Source of the DNA: Acidobacteriota bacterium
GTDB lineage: Bacteria > Acidobacteriota > Terriglobia > UBA7540
Direction of reading: 5' to 3'
NCBI GenBank assembly: GCA_021827245.1
Contig: JAKAWN010000463.1
Coordinates: 1 to 5,279 of the forward strand
DNA: 5,279 bases
The notes under the pieces were generated by a model that was given only the letters and a program-made list of their open reading frames with translations, did no database searches and was not told where the DNA came from. Position 1 is the stretch's first letter; the number at the start of each line of letters is the position of its first letter. A program made the translations under genes and the position numbers. Below are positions 1-5,279 of this stretch, piece by piece.

Positions 1-1268
1 ATCTCGGGATTCAGTCCCCGCCAGCGCAGCAGCGCATAGATGCCGCCCGTCACAAACGTCTCTGCACAAACCACTGCCCAGGCCATGCCGATATCCGCCA
101 GGCGCGGCGCCAGGACCACGGCCAGCCCGATATTGATGAACCCGGCCGAGATAATAATTGTGTTGAATGGTCGGTCGAGCCCCAGCGGCAGCATCCACTG
201 GATTCCATATGCGTTGCTCAAGGCAATCAGGGGAGGCAGGAGGGCCAACACTCTCAGCACCGGTACGGCGGGCGCGTACGCCGGCCCCAGGATCACCCTC
301 ACCAGCAGCGGCGCCAGGAAGAAAATCAGAACACACATGGCCGCGCCGCCCGTTCCCATAATGGCCACCGATATCCGCGCCAGCCGCGCCGCCCGCTCGC
401 GCGCGTGCTGGACCAGATGGCTCAGGCGCGGGAAAAACGTCTGGCTCACCGGATTGAGAAGCCCCAGGAAGGCTTTGCTGATCTTTTCCGCGCCCGCATA
501 GTAGCCGACAAATCGCGGAGCGACAAACAGGCCTAATATGAATGCATTTCCCGCCGTATATAAGCTGACTGATCCCTTAAAGACGAACATGCTCCAGCCG
601 GTGCTCAGAGCATCGCGCACGTGAACCCATCTGGGGAGGCGAAACTCCACTTCACGGTACGCCAGCACGAGGCAGATCGCCGCCGAGAGAAAAAAGCCCA
701 GTCCCTGGATGGCCAGTACCAGCCACTCCTGCCCCACGTGATGGATAAAGATGAAAATCCCAACAGTTGCCACGGCTTTAGCTGAGACATCCACCGCTGC
801 CACAAGCTTCATGCGCTCAAATCCCTGGAAGAACCACATCATGCTGAAGGCCTGGCCCAGCGCCCAGAAAGTCCCTGCTCCAAACAGCAGCGGGTGCTGG
901 CGAAACAGCGGAACCATCCAGGCCGCCAGGCCGGCACAAACAATGCAGGCCGCCCCCAGTAGCGTCTTGGCTCCCATCACCCCCGCCAGGATGTCGGCCG
1001 CCTTCTCGCGGTCGTCGCCATGGCGCGCAATCTCCCGGGTGGCGGAGTAGCCAAAGCCGTACTCGGTGATGAGTGCGATGTAGGACCCGAAAGACTGCGC
1101 AAAGGCCACCAAACCCCATCCGGAAGCCCCCAGAACCCTTGCCAGGTAGGGGATGGTCACCAGCGGAACGATGTAGCTCGCAACCTGCACCCCGGTGAGC
1201 GACACCATGTTCTGGAAGAGAACGTGGCGCCTGAGTTCCTCCAATCGCTGTCGGGTCCACCATTTCAA
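1..1268 (-). CDS. Wzx-type oligosaccharide flippase (polysaccharide biosynthesis protein), 3' end cut by window edge
   Basis: Integral inner-membrane protein of the polysaccharide-transporter group (Polysacc_synt, MOP superfamily), expected to flip undecaprenyl-linked repeat units to the periplasmic face. The frame is open without a stop from the galE end to base 1, giving about 422 codons; the family is usually 410-480 residues, so only a short C-terminal part is missing. Numbering from the TTG start, the sequence is a series of hydrophobic segments. The first follows a basic N-terminus and contains LTGVQVASYIVPL (about 24-36). The family-like stretch WFFQGFERMK lies at about 145-154, and paired helices at about 300-328, 340-362 and 370-388 follow. 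Two starts are possible: TTG at 1268, whose last two bases are the first two of the galE TGA stop (TTGA overlap), or ATG at 1208. I prefer TTG because it restores the short basic cytoplasmic N-terminus usual in the family; its ribosome site is weak. It is probably translationally coupled to galE. Function is confident; the substrate is unknown. Confidence 0.9.
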   Translation of the reverse strand, partial: MKWWTRQRLEELRRHVLFQNMVSLTGVQVASYIVPLVTIPYLARVLGASGWGLVAFAQSFGSYIALITEYGFGYSATREIARHGDDREKAADILAGVMGAKTLLGAACIVCAGLAAWMVPLFRQHPLLFGAGTFWALGQAFSMMWFFQGFERMKLVAAVDVSAKAVATVGIFIFIHHVGQEWLVLAIQGLGFFLSAAICLVLAYREVEFRLPRWVHVRDALSTGWSMFVFKGSVSLYTAGNAFILGLFVAPRFVGYYAGAEKISKAFLGLLNPVSQTFFPRLSHLVQHARERAARLARISVAIMGTGGAAMCVLIFFLAPLLVRVILGPAYAPAVPVLRVLALLPPLIALSNAYGIQWMLPLGLDRPFNTIIISAGFINIGLAVVLAPRLADIGMAWAVVCAETFVTGGIYALLRWRGLNPE

Positions 1269-2257
1269 CGCACACCTGATCCAATTGCATGCCAGTCCCA
1301 GGCCGTTTCCGTGATCGTCTTCAGCGCCGAGTGCCGCGGCTTCCAGCCCAGCACAGCCTCGGCCTTGCCCGGGTCGGCAACCAGCGCCGGGGGATCGCCT
1401 GCCCGCCGCCCGGCCAATCGCGTCCTGACCGGACGCCCGCTGGCCTCCTCGACCGCACGCACCACCTCATGCACCGAATAACCGCGTCCCGTGCCAAGAT
1501 TCAGCGCGCCGCTGCTGCCTCCGCCCAGAAGGTGGCGGAGGGCCAGAAGATGAGCCTCCGCAAGGTCGGTGACATGAATGTAGTCGCGCACGGCCGTACC
1601 GTCCGGGGTGGGATAGTCCGTCCCGAAAATCTCCACAGGCCGCCGATCATCCAGGGCCGCCTGCATGAGCAGAGGAATAAGGTGGGTTTCCGGCTCGTGC
1701 CACTCACCGAGTTCTCCCTCGGGGTCCGCCCCCGCGGCATTGAAATATCGCAGGGCCATCCAGGAGAAGTCGTACGCCCTCCCGTACCAAAGCAACGCCC
1801 GTTCCGTGAACAGCTTCGACTCACCATAGGGATTCACGGGATGCTGCGGCTGGTCCTCCCGGATCGGAACCTTTTCCGGGATTCCATAGGTGGCGCAGCT
1901 CGAGGAGAAAACGATCGTCTTCACTCCAGCTCCCAGCATGCCTTCCAGCAAATTCAGCGCGCTCACGACGTTGTTTCGGAAATATTTCCGCGGATCGATC
2001 ATCGACTCGCCCACATAGGCGCTCGCAGCAAAATGCACAACCGCGTCGATGCGCTGTTTTGTCAGAACATCCTGGATCGCAGCGCCATCGGAGAGGTCAT
2101 CTTCGATCAGGGGCCCCCATTTCACAGCTTCGCGATGCCCGGTGCTCAGGTTGTCCAGAACGATCGGCTCGAAGCCGCAACCCCGGAGCAACTTCGACGT
2201 GTGGCTGCCAATGTAGCCAGCGCCTCCTGTAACGAGAATTCGCAAGCGGCTGCTCAT
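1265..2257 (-). CDS. galE: UDP-glucose 4-epimerase (GalE)
   Basis: NAD-dependent extended short-chain dehydrogenase/reductase that interconverts UDP-glucose and UDP-galactose in the cytoplasm; some homologues also act on UDP-xylose/UDP-arabinose or UDP-GlcNAc. All 330 residues are present, a normal length. Visible motifs: the dinucleotide-binding GGAGYIGSH at 11-19; DNLSTGHR at 35-42, following the first beta strands; HFAASAYVGES at 75-85; SSSCATYG at 118-125, with Ser120 matching the catalytic Ser; the catalytic pair Tyr144 and Lys148 in YGESK; LRYFNAAGADPEG at 169-181; and RDYIHVTDLAEAH at 224-236. By ungapped comparison with GDLPAY of the E. coli enzyme, the substrate-gate residue (Tyr299 there, Cys307 in human) is Leu292 here, so specificity is not settled by sequence. 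The ATG at 2257 has GAGGGG nine bases upstream, overlapping the stop of the preceding gene. It sits 13 nt after the RGP-like gene and overlaps the flippase start, so it is an internal operon gene. Confidence 0.95.
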   Translation of the reverse strand: MSSRLRILVTGGAGYIGSHTSKLLRGCGFEPIVLDNLSTGHREAVKWGPLIEDDLSDGAAIQDVLTKQRIDAVVHFAASAYVGESMIDPRKYFRNNVVSALNLLEGMLGAGVKTIVFSSSCATYGIPEKVPIREDQPQHPVNPYGESKLFTERALLWYGRAYDFSWMALRYFNAAGADPEGELGEWHEPETHLIPLLMQAALDDRRPVEIFGTDYPTPDGTAVRDYIHVTDLAEAHLLALRHLLGGGSSGALNLGTGRGYSVHEVVRAVEEASGRPVRTRLAGRRAGDPPALVADPGKAEAVLGWKPRHSALKTITETAWDWHAIGSGVR

Positions 2258-2270
2258 CGCCGGCTTCCCC

Positions 2271-3278
2271 TCATGCTGTCTGCGCCCCTTCGGCTTGCTG
2301 CACGCAGACGGGTTCCGTTTCCATCCCAGGGAACAAATCGGCCCAGATCTTCATCGCCTGCCGCAATCGTTCCCAATATTCCCCGGCAAGCGGCAGCTTC
2401 TCGGCAACTTCCCGGTAGCAATCACGCACCGTCGCCTTGGTGAGAATGATCGAGTCCACGGCCTGCCAGAGCTTTTCATTGACTTCGTAACCCGGAAGTT
2501 CTTTGCGCAGATTGGCCCAGACATTGGAGGCCCGCTGATGGCTGATCCGCGGCTCTCCTGAGCAGACGCCAAAACCCAGGTGGTCGCAGATCTTCTTCAC
2601 GAAAATCCCGCACCAGATGTCTCCGAAACGGTCAAACGGCCAGTCCCGGCCCATCAGCAGAAAGTACATGGCGGGCGCCATCTTCGGCTTGAACGCCAGG
2701 TTCATTCCACACATGGGAAAGAATTTGCCCTTCGGAATCACTTGCTCCACCGGCTCAAAAGTCTGCTGGAACCGTCCGTTGGCCAGTTGGGTGACGGCGT
2801 CGAAATCAGGTACCCGGTCCCACAGGCCGTGATTGATCGTGCACTCCGACACACGATGGCACTCCTGATAGGGCATGCCGCGCGGCTGGGGACCGTTTCC
2901 GGTCGCCACCCACGCACTTTCAGCGGCCGGCCGAGAAAGCTTCTCATAATGTCGCTCCAGGAATCCTCCGCCCTGAGGATAGCAATCGTCATCCAGAGTG
3001 ACAATGATGTCTGGATCCAACTCGCAAGCCTTCAGGTAACCGAACGAGCGAACACAGTCGCTCCGCCGTGGGATCACCCAGGAATTGGCGCCCAGCTCCA
3101 CGTCAATTTCGGCCCAGCTATAATGGCGTACGTTCTGGCCGGAGATCTGGAAGGATTTCTCCGGGTTGTCCTCGACCAGAATCACCTCATGGCCTGAGAA
3201 CTCGTCGGCCCATGCCCTCAGGAAATCGGCGATGTTCTTCTCTCGGATGGTGGGTACAACAATCGCAGCCTTCATCAT
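2271..3278 (-). CDS. RGP / UDP-arabinopyranose mutase-like protein (PF03214-type)
   Basis: Homologue of the plant reversibly glycosylated polypeptides, GT-A-fold proteins of the cytoplasm and Golgi face that interconvert UDP-L-arabinopyranose and UDP-L-arabinofuranose without flavin. Recognisable blocks in order: VVPTIRE at 7-13; LVEDNPEKS at 34-42; a TLDDDCY metal-site motif at 94-100 (plant equivalent IDDDCF); PRGMPY at 132-137; HGLWDRVPDFDAVTQL at 150-165; IPKGKFFPMCGMNLAF at 181-196, nearly identical to plant RGP; PAMYFLLMG at 202-210; KKICDHLGFGV at 228-238; and SHQRASN at 246-252. Length is 335, close to plant members (about 340-360). The plant arginine reported as the autoglycosylation site aligns ungapped with Thr126, while the second essential arginine is kept as Arg133. 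Two ATGs stand in tandem; the second (3275) has better spacing from AAGAGGAGG. The gene lies 13 nt before galE. Family membership is confident. The activity (UDP-Ara mutase, another furanose mutase, or a glycosyltransferase) is inference. Confidence 0.85.
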   Translation of the reverse strand: MMKAAIVVPTIREKNIADFLRAWADEFSGHEVILVEDNPEKSFQISGQNVRHYSWAEIDVELGANSWVIPRRSDCVRSFGYLKACELDPDIIVTLDDDCYPQGGGFLERHYEKLSRPAAESAWVATGNGPQPRGMPYQECHRVSECTINHGLWDRVPDFDAVTQLANGRFQQTFEPVEQVIPKGKFFPMCGMNLAFKPKMAPAMYFLLMGRDWPFDRFGDIWCGIFVKKICDHLGFGVCSGEPRISHQRASNVWANLRKELPGYEVNEKLWQAVDSIILTKATVRDCYREVAEKLPLAGEYWERLRQAMKIWADLFPGMETEPVCVQQAEGAQTA

Positions 3279-3287
3279 CCTCCTCTT
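3279..3287 (-). promoter_or_regulatory. Ribosome binding site of the RGP-like gene, deciding between two ATGs
   Basis: AAGAGGAGG lies directly against the tandem ATGATG. The first ATG (3278) has no spacer after AGGAGG, while the second (3275) has three bases, or six counted from the AAGAGG half. Initiation at 3275 is therefore more likely, giving a 334-residue protein that starts MKAAIVVPT. Confidence 0.6.
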
Positions 3288-3317
3288 GATTTTTCATATC
3301 CTCCGGGCGCCGCGCGG

Positions 3318-3331
3318 GCTCACTTGTGAGC
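3318..3331. repeat. 14-nt inverted repeat in the gmd/RGP-like spacer
   Basis: GCTCAC-TT-GTGAGC is a perfect 6-bp inverted repeat with a two-base centre (as RNA, a 5-bp stem with a CUUG-like tetraloop on the plus strand). It has no following T-run, so it is not a rho-independent terminator. It could be an operator half-site pair or an RNA hairpin between gmd and the following genes, or chance. Confidence 0.35.
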
Positions 3332-3400
3332 ATCGTTGCTGAAAGCGCCGCGAGCCTGCGCCATCCATGCCTGAGGGAAAGTCGATGTCATCGGCAGGGG

Positions 3401-4390
3401 CTACGAGGTGCTGCTAACGGCCGCAGCGCCGCTTATACTTTGGACCAGTTTCAGGTCGGCGTCAACCATCATGCGGATCAGCTCCTCAAAGCCTACCTTC
3501 GGCTGCCAGCCGAGTTCTTCCCGCGCCATGGTAGCGTCGCCGCGCAGGTAATCGACTTCGGCGGGGCGAATCAGCTTGGGATCGATTTCAATATACTCGC
3601 GCCAGTCGAGCCCGGCGGCGGAAAATGCCAGTTCTACCAGTTTCTGCACGCTATGGGTTTCCCCGGTCGCGATCACGTAATCTTTGGGTTCCGTCCGCTG
3701 CAGCATCAGCCACATGGCCTGCACGTAGTCTCCGGCATAGCCCCAGTCGCGTTTCGCCTCCAGGTTGCCCATTTTCAGCCGTTGCGCCAGCCCCAATTTG
3801 ATGCGCGCCACCTGGTAGGTGACTTTGCGGGTGACGAACTCCAGACCGCGGCGGGGCGACTCATGGTTGAAGCAGATCGTTGCGCAGGCGAACATCCCGT
3901 AACTCTCGCGGTAGTTGACGGTGATCTGGTGGCCGAATACCTTGGCCGCGCCGTAAGGGCTGCGCGGATAGAACCGGGTTTTTTCGCTCTGGGGCGATTC
4001 CTGAACCTTGCCGAACATCTCCGAGCTCGAAGCCTGCAGAAACTTCGCCTTCGGCGAATGCTTGTGCAGCGCTTCCAGCATCCGCAACACGCCAAGCCCC
4101 GTCACATCGCCCGTCAGAACCGGCTGCGTCCACGACGTGGGAACGAAACTCTGGGCAGCCAGGTTGTAAACCTCGTCCGGCTGCACCTCGCGAATGATGT
4201 TGTCCAGCGAGGATTGGTCGGTCAGATCGCCTTCCACCAGTTCCATCAGGTCAACCATCTGCCCGATCCGGTCGAACTTCTCCACACTGCTCCGGCGCAC
4301 CAGACCGTAAACTTCGTAACCCTTGCCGAGCAGAAGTTCGGCCAGGTAGGAACCGTCCTGCCCGGTAATCCCCGTGATTAACGCTCGCAT
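3401..4390 (-). CDS. gmd: GDP-mannose 4,6-dehydratase (Gmd)
   Basis: Cytoplasmic NADP-dependent dehydratase converting GDP-D-mannose to GDP-4-keto-6-deoxy-D-mannose, precursor of GDP-L-fucose, GDP-D-rhamnose and related sugars. The 329-residue protein is complete and slightly short for the family (about 320-375). Motifs: [16 protein letters not shown] at 3-18 with the glycine-rich nucleotide loop (Gly7, Gly10, Gly13); VRRSS at 31-35, a family signature that contacts cofactor phosphate; YNLAAQSFV at 75-83; QASSSEMFG at 119-127 with Ser122 and Glu124 at catalytic positions (Thr and Glu in E. coli Gmd); Tyr146 and Lys150 in [15 protein letters not shown] at 175-182; and [15 protein letters not shown] at 209-223. 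The spacing Glu124-Tyr146-Lys150 equals that of the E. coli enzyme. The last ten residues ([10 protein letters not shown]) are a low-complexity tail. GGGAGG four bases before the ATG supports the start. It is the first gene of the row; 122 nt separate it from the next gene. No Fcl or Rmd partner is in the window. Confidence 0.96.
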   Translation of the reverse strand: MRALITGITGQDGSYLAELLLGKGYEVYGLVRRSSVEKFDRIGQMVDLMELVEGDLTDQSSLDNIIREVQPDEVYNLAAQSFVPTSWTQPVLTGDVTGLGVLRMLEALHKHSPKAKFLQASSSEMFGKVQESPQSEKTRFYPRSPYGAAKVFGHQITVNYRESYGMFACATICFNHESPRRGLEFVTRKVTYQVARIKLGLAQRLKMGNLEAKRDWGYAGDYVQAMWLMLQRTEPKDYVIATGETHSVQKLVELAFSAAGLDWREYIEIDPKLIRPAEVDYLRGDATMAREELGWQPKVGFEELIRMMVDADLKLVQSISGAAAVSSTS

Positions 4391-4490
4391 CTTACCTCCC
4401 GAGTGTAGTAAGCCACAGATTTCAGCCTATACAGCCTGCGCGGCCACCAAATGGCACAAACAGGATTGTGGCTGCAACAACTCTTCAAAA

Positions 4491-4620
4491 TCGCAACGAA
4501 TGGATTTCATTGAAATCCTATAGATTCTCACTTTCGCGAATTCCTCATTTCGCACAAAGTTGCTGCTTTTACTCGCACCGTGCGAATTTCGCCCTCCTGT
4601 TTATGTTTTCGAAATCGCAC
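4491..4620. promoter_or_regulatory. Cluster of TCGCAC/GTGCGA motifs and short palindromes
   Basis: Within 130 bp the core TCGCA occurs at 4491 (TCGCAA), 4550 (TCGCAC), 4573 (TCGCAC, inverted to GTGCGA at 4580-4585) and 4615 (TCGCAC). Related palindromes are TTCGCGAA (4533-4540), TCGCACCGTGCGA (4573-4585), GCGAATTTCGC (4582-4592) and TTTCGAAA (4607-4614). The density and the position before the first gene of the row suggest a regulatory region; the binding protein is unknown. Confidence 0.4.
4502..4518. repeat. 17-bp perfect odd palindrome, operator candidate
   Basis: GGATTTCA-T-TGAAATCC has two perfect 8-bp arms around one base and lies 112-128 nt upstream of the gmd start codon. The size and symmetry fit a dimeric repressor or activator site. 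The loop is too short for an RNA hairpin without opening inner pairs. No regulator can be named. Confidence 0.5.
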
Positions 4621-4787
4621 CCCCTCGTCCCGGCAGTTTGCACCACCGGTTCAAGCCAATCGGCATCGACGCTCAAAAGCACAGACCGCTGAATAAGGTT
4701 AATCGACAGAAACCGGAATTTCCATTATGAACTTCAAGACTGTTCCGTAACATACATCTAACCGACACCGAAGGCAACGGTCACCTT

Positions 4788-4818
4788 CCCCACAGCACCC
4801 AAATCCCCATCAACACCC
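4788..4818 (-). other. Canonical G-quadruplex motif
   Basis: On the minus strand four G-runs of 3, 4, 3 and 4 bases are separated by loops of 7, 4 and 6 bases, matching the G3+N1-7 rule. The surrounding minus strand (about 4840-4781) is strongly depleted in C. It lies about 400 nt upstream of gmd on the same strand as the genes. Whether it folds, or is transcribed, cannot be seen from sequence. Confidence 0.5.
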
Positions 4819-4856
4819 AAAGCCAAATCTTCTTCTTCGCGGCTCGCGATCGATAT

Positions 4857-4905
4857 GCTGGACGCAGGAACGCAACCGGCTGTCGTCCTTCTCCCGCTGG
4901 ACGCA
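4857..4905 (+). repeat. Short direct repeat GCTGGACGCA x2
   Basis: GCTGGACGCA at 4857-4866 recurs at 4896-4905, 39 bp apart, and the match continues with one mismatch through the next three bases (GGA versus AGA). Two copies only; this may be chance or a remnant of a duplication. Confidence 0.3.
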
Positions 4906-5100
4906 AGACAGACGATAACAAGTCTCATCACGAATCATGCAGCCTTACCGAAGGGACGGGGCGCACCACTTATACTTTCTTTCTTATGAGGGATTACGGT
5001 TTGCTCGACTGCCCGGTAGGTATACATGGCGCACCTATCCAAGAATCCCCCGATCACGGTTATATGTGCTCTCCTTTTGTTGATCTCTTGACCAGTGGAG

Positions 5101-5120
5101 GCAGCGTGGCTGCTTGCCAC
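5101..5120. repeat. Competing small stem-loops near the insertion-sequence end
   Basis: GCAGC-GTG-GCTGC (5101-5113) and GTGGC-TGCTT-GCCAC (5106-5120) are mutually exclusive 5-bp stems. On the minus strand they lie downstream of the transposase stop. There is no adjacent T-run, so a terminator is not supported. Confidence 0.3.
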
Positions 5121-5135
5121 ATAGTGCGCAGATGC

Positions 5136-5164
5136 TAGTGTAGTGTCCACGAATTAAGTGGGCA
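5136..5164. repeat. Candidate insertion-sequence end next to the transposase stop
   Basis: Just beyond the transposase-like stop the sequence reads TAGTGTAGTGTCCAC, then an AT-rich heptamer, then GTGGGCA. TGTCCAC (5144-5150) and GTGGGCA (5158-5164) can pair as a 7-bp stem with one wobble on the plus strand. A terminal inverted repeat overlapping the end of the transposase gene, with a flanking TA, is usual for IS630-type elements. The other end is not in the window, so neither the boundary nor the target duplication can be verified. Confidence 0.25.
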
Positions 5165-5279
5165 ATCTTTTCCGCCTCTTTCGGCTGCGAGGCAGCGTAC
5201 AACCGGGTTGAATCTGTTCCAGAGTCTGGCGGTAGCGCGAGAGTTTTTCCTTAATCGACTCGACGGTGGCCGTCCAGAC
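5154..5279 (-). CDS. Transposase C-terminal fragment, probably IS630-like (5' part outside window)
   Basis: The minus-strand frame is open from the window edge to a TAA at 5156-5154 and encodes 41 residues beginning VWTATVESIKEKLSRYRQ, then a basic tail including PRSRKRRKR. A Trp-Thr followed by an amphipathic IxxKLxRY helix and an arginine/lysine-rich end is typical of the C-terminus of DDE transposases of the IS630 type (established pattern, recalled rather than searched). Only the tail is visible, so family assignment is tentative and it cannot be said whether the gene is intact. It points towards the polysaccharide genes and ends about 760 nt before gmd. The alternative is a chance open frame at the edge, which the coherent helix pattern makes less likely. 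Confidence 0.5.
   Translation of the reverse strand, partial: VWTATVESIKEKLSRYRQTLEQIQPGCTLPRSRKRRKRLPT

Larger units (their letters stand above)
4391..5153. other. Gene-free region upstream of gmd
   Basis: About 760 nt without a gene I can support on either strand. It is visibly less GC-rich than the coding part. The gmd end should carry the promoter of the operon, but no convincing -35/-10 pair is seen. TATAGG hexamers occur on the minus strand about 40 and 130 nt before the gmd start without a good -35 at the right distance, and no clear sigma-54 site is present. The region contains palindromes and TCGCAC motifs at 4491-4620, a G-quadruplex motif at 4788-4818, a short direct repeat at 4857-4905 and small stem-loops near 5101. 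Open frames of 50-75 codons exist but lack ribosome sites and protein character. Confidence 0.7.

Noticed and set aside
817..1290. 157-codon minus-strand open frame overlapping the flippase and the galE end
   Set aside because: A different frame of the flippase gene; the flippase frame gives a coherent 12-helix-type transporter, whereas this one does not.
1289..2443. 384-codon plus-strand open frame opposite galE
   Set aside because: Antisense shadow caused by high GC; the opposite strand encodes a full GalE with all catalytic motifs.
3318..3331. Rho-independent terminator between gmd and the RGP-like gene
   Set aside because: The hairpin is short and no T-run follows it on either strand.
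3326..4381. 351-codon plus-strand open frame opposite gmd
   Set aside because: Antisense shadow of Gmd, which has all family motifs on the minus strand.
4447..4474. TGGCAC followed by TGC, resembling a sigma-54 promoter on the plus strand
   Set aside because: The spacing between the GG and GC elements is wrong and it points away from the operon.
4644..4665. GGTTCAAGCC resembling a tRNA T-loop
   Set aside because: The flanking bases do not form a T-stem, and no D-arm, anticodon arm or acceptor stem can be found upstream.
4468..4692. 74-codon plus-strand open frame with a GTG start
   Set aside because: It runs through the palindrome cluster, has no good ribosome site and an unconvincing composition (Ser/Phe/Cys-rich), with no family resemblance.
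4986..5138. 50-codon plus-strand open frame (starts MRDYGLLDCPVG) with TATACT just upstream
   Set aside because: No Shine-Dalgarno sequence (the upstream bases are pyrimidine-rich) and no -35 hexamer at the right distance from TATACT; probably chance.
4935..5150. 71-codon minus-strand open frame with a GTG start
   Set aside because: No ribosome site at the start, no recognisable protein character, and it begins inside the probable insertion-sequence end.

Overview
The window is a high-GC bacterial surface-polysaccharide locus. Every confident gene lies on the minus strand, so transcription runs from high to low coordinates. In transcription order they are: GDP-mannose 4,6-dehydratase (gmd, 4390-3401); a homologue of the plant reversibly glycosylated polypeptide / UDP-arabinopyranose mutase family (3278-2271); UDP-glucose 4-epimerase (galE, 2257-1265); and a Wzx-type lipid-linked oligosaccharide flippase whose 3' end runs off the left edge (1268-1). 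The last three genes are packed with a 13-nt gap and then an overlap, as in an operon. gmd is separated from them by 122 nt.

Together the genes supply activated sugars: GDP-4-keto-6-deoxymannose for GDP-rhamnose or GDP-fucose, UDP-galactose or UDP-arabinopyranose from an epimerase, and possibly a UDP-furanose from the mutase-like protein. A membrane protein then moves the finished lipid-linked repeat unit across the inner membrane. No glycosyltransferase, polymerase or second-step deoxyhexose enzyme lies inside the window, so the cluster must continue to the left or be completed elsewhere.

The right part (4391-5153) has no gene I can support and looks less GC-rich than the coding part. It holds strong odd-length palindromes, a cluster of TCGCAC/GTGCGA motifs, and a canonical G-quadruplex motif on the minus strand. 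At the far right (5154-5279) the last 41 codons of what looks like a transposase, probably IS630-like, enter the window, with a possible element end just beyond its stop.

The organism cannot be named from this sequence. High GC, strong GGAGG-type ribosome binding sites and a Wzx/Gmd/GalE set fit a soil- or water-dwelling bacterium. An Acidobacteriota-like or deltaproteobacterial source is only a guess. The most interesting item is the bacterial RGP/UAM-like protein next to galE, which suggests a flavin-independent furanose-nucleotide route in a bacterial polysaccharide locus.
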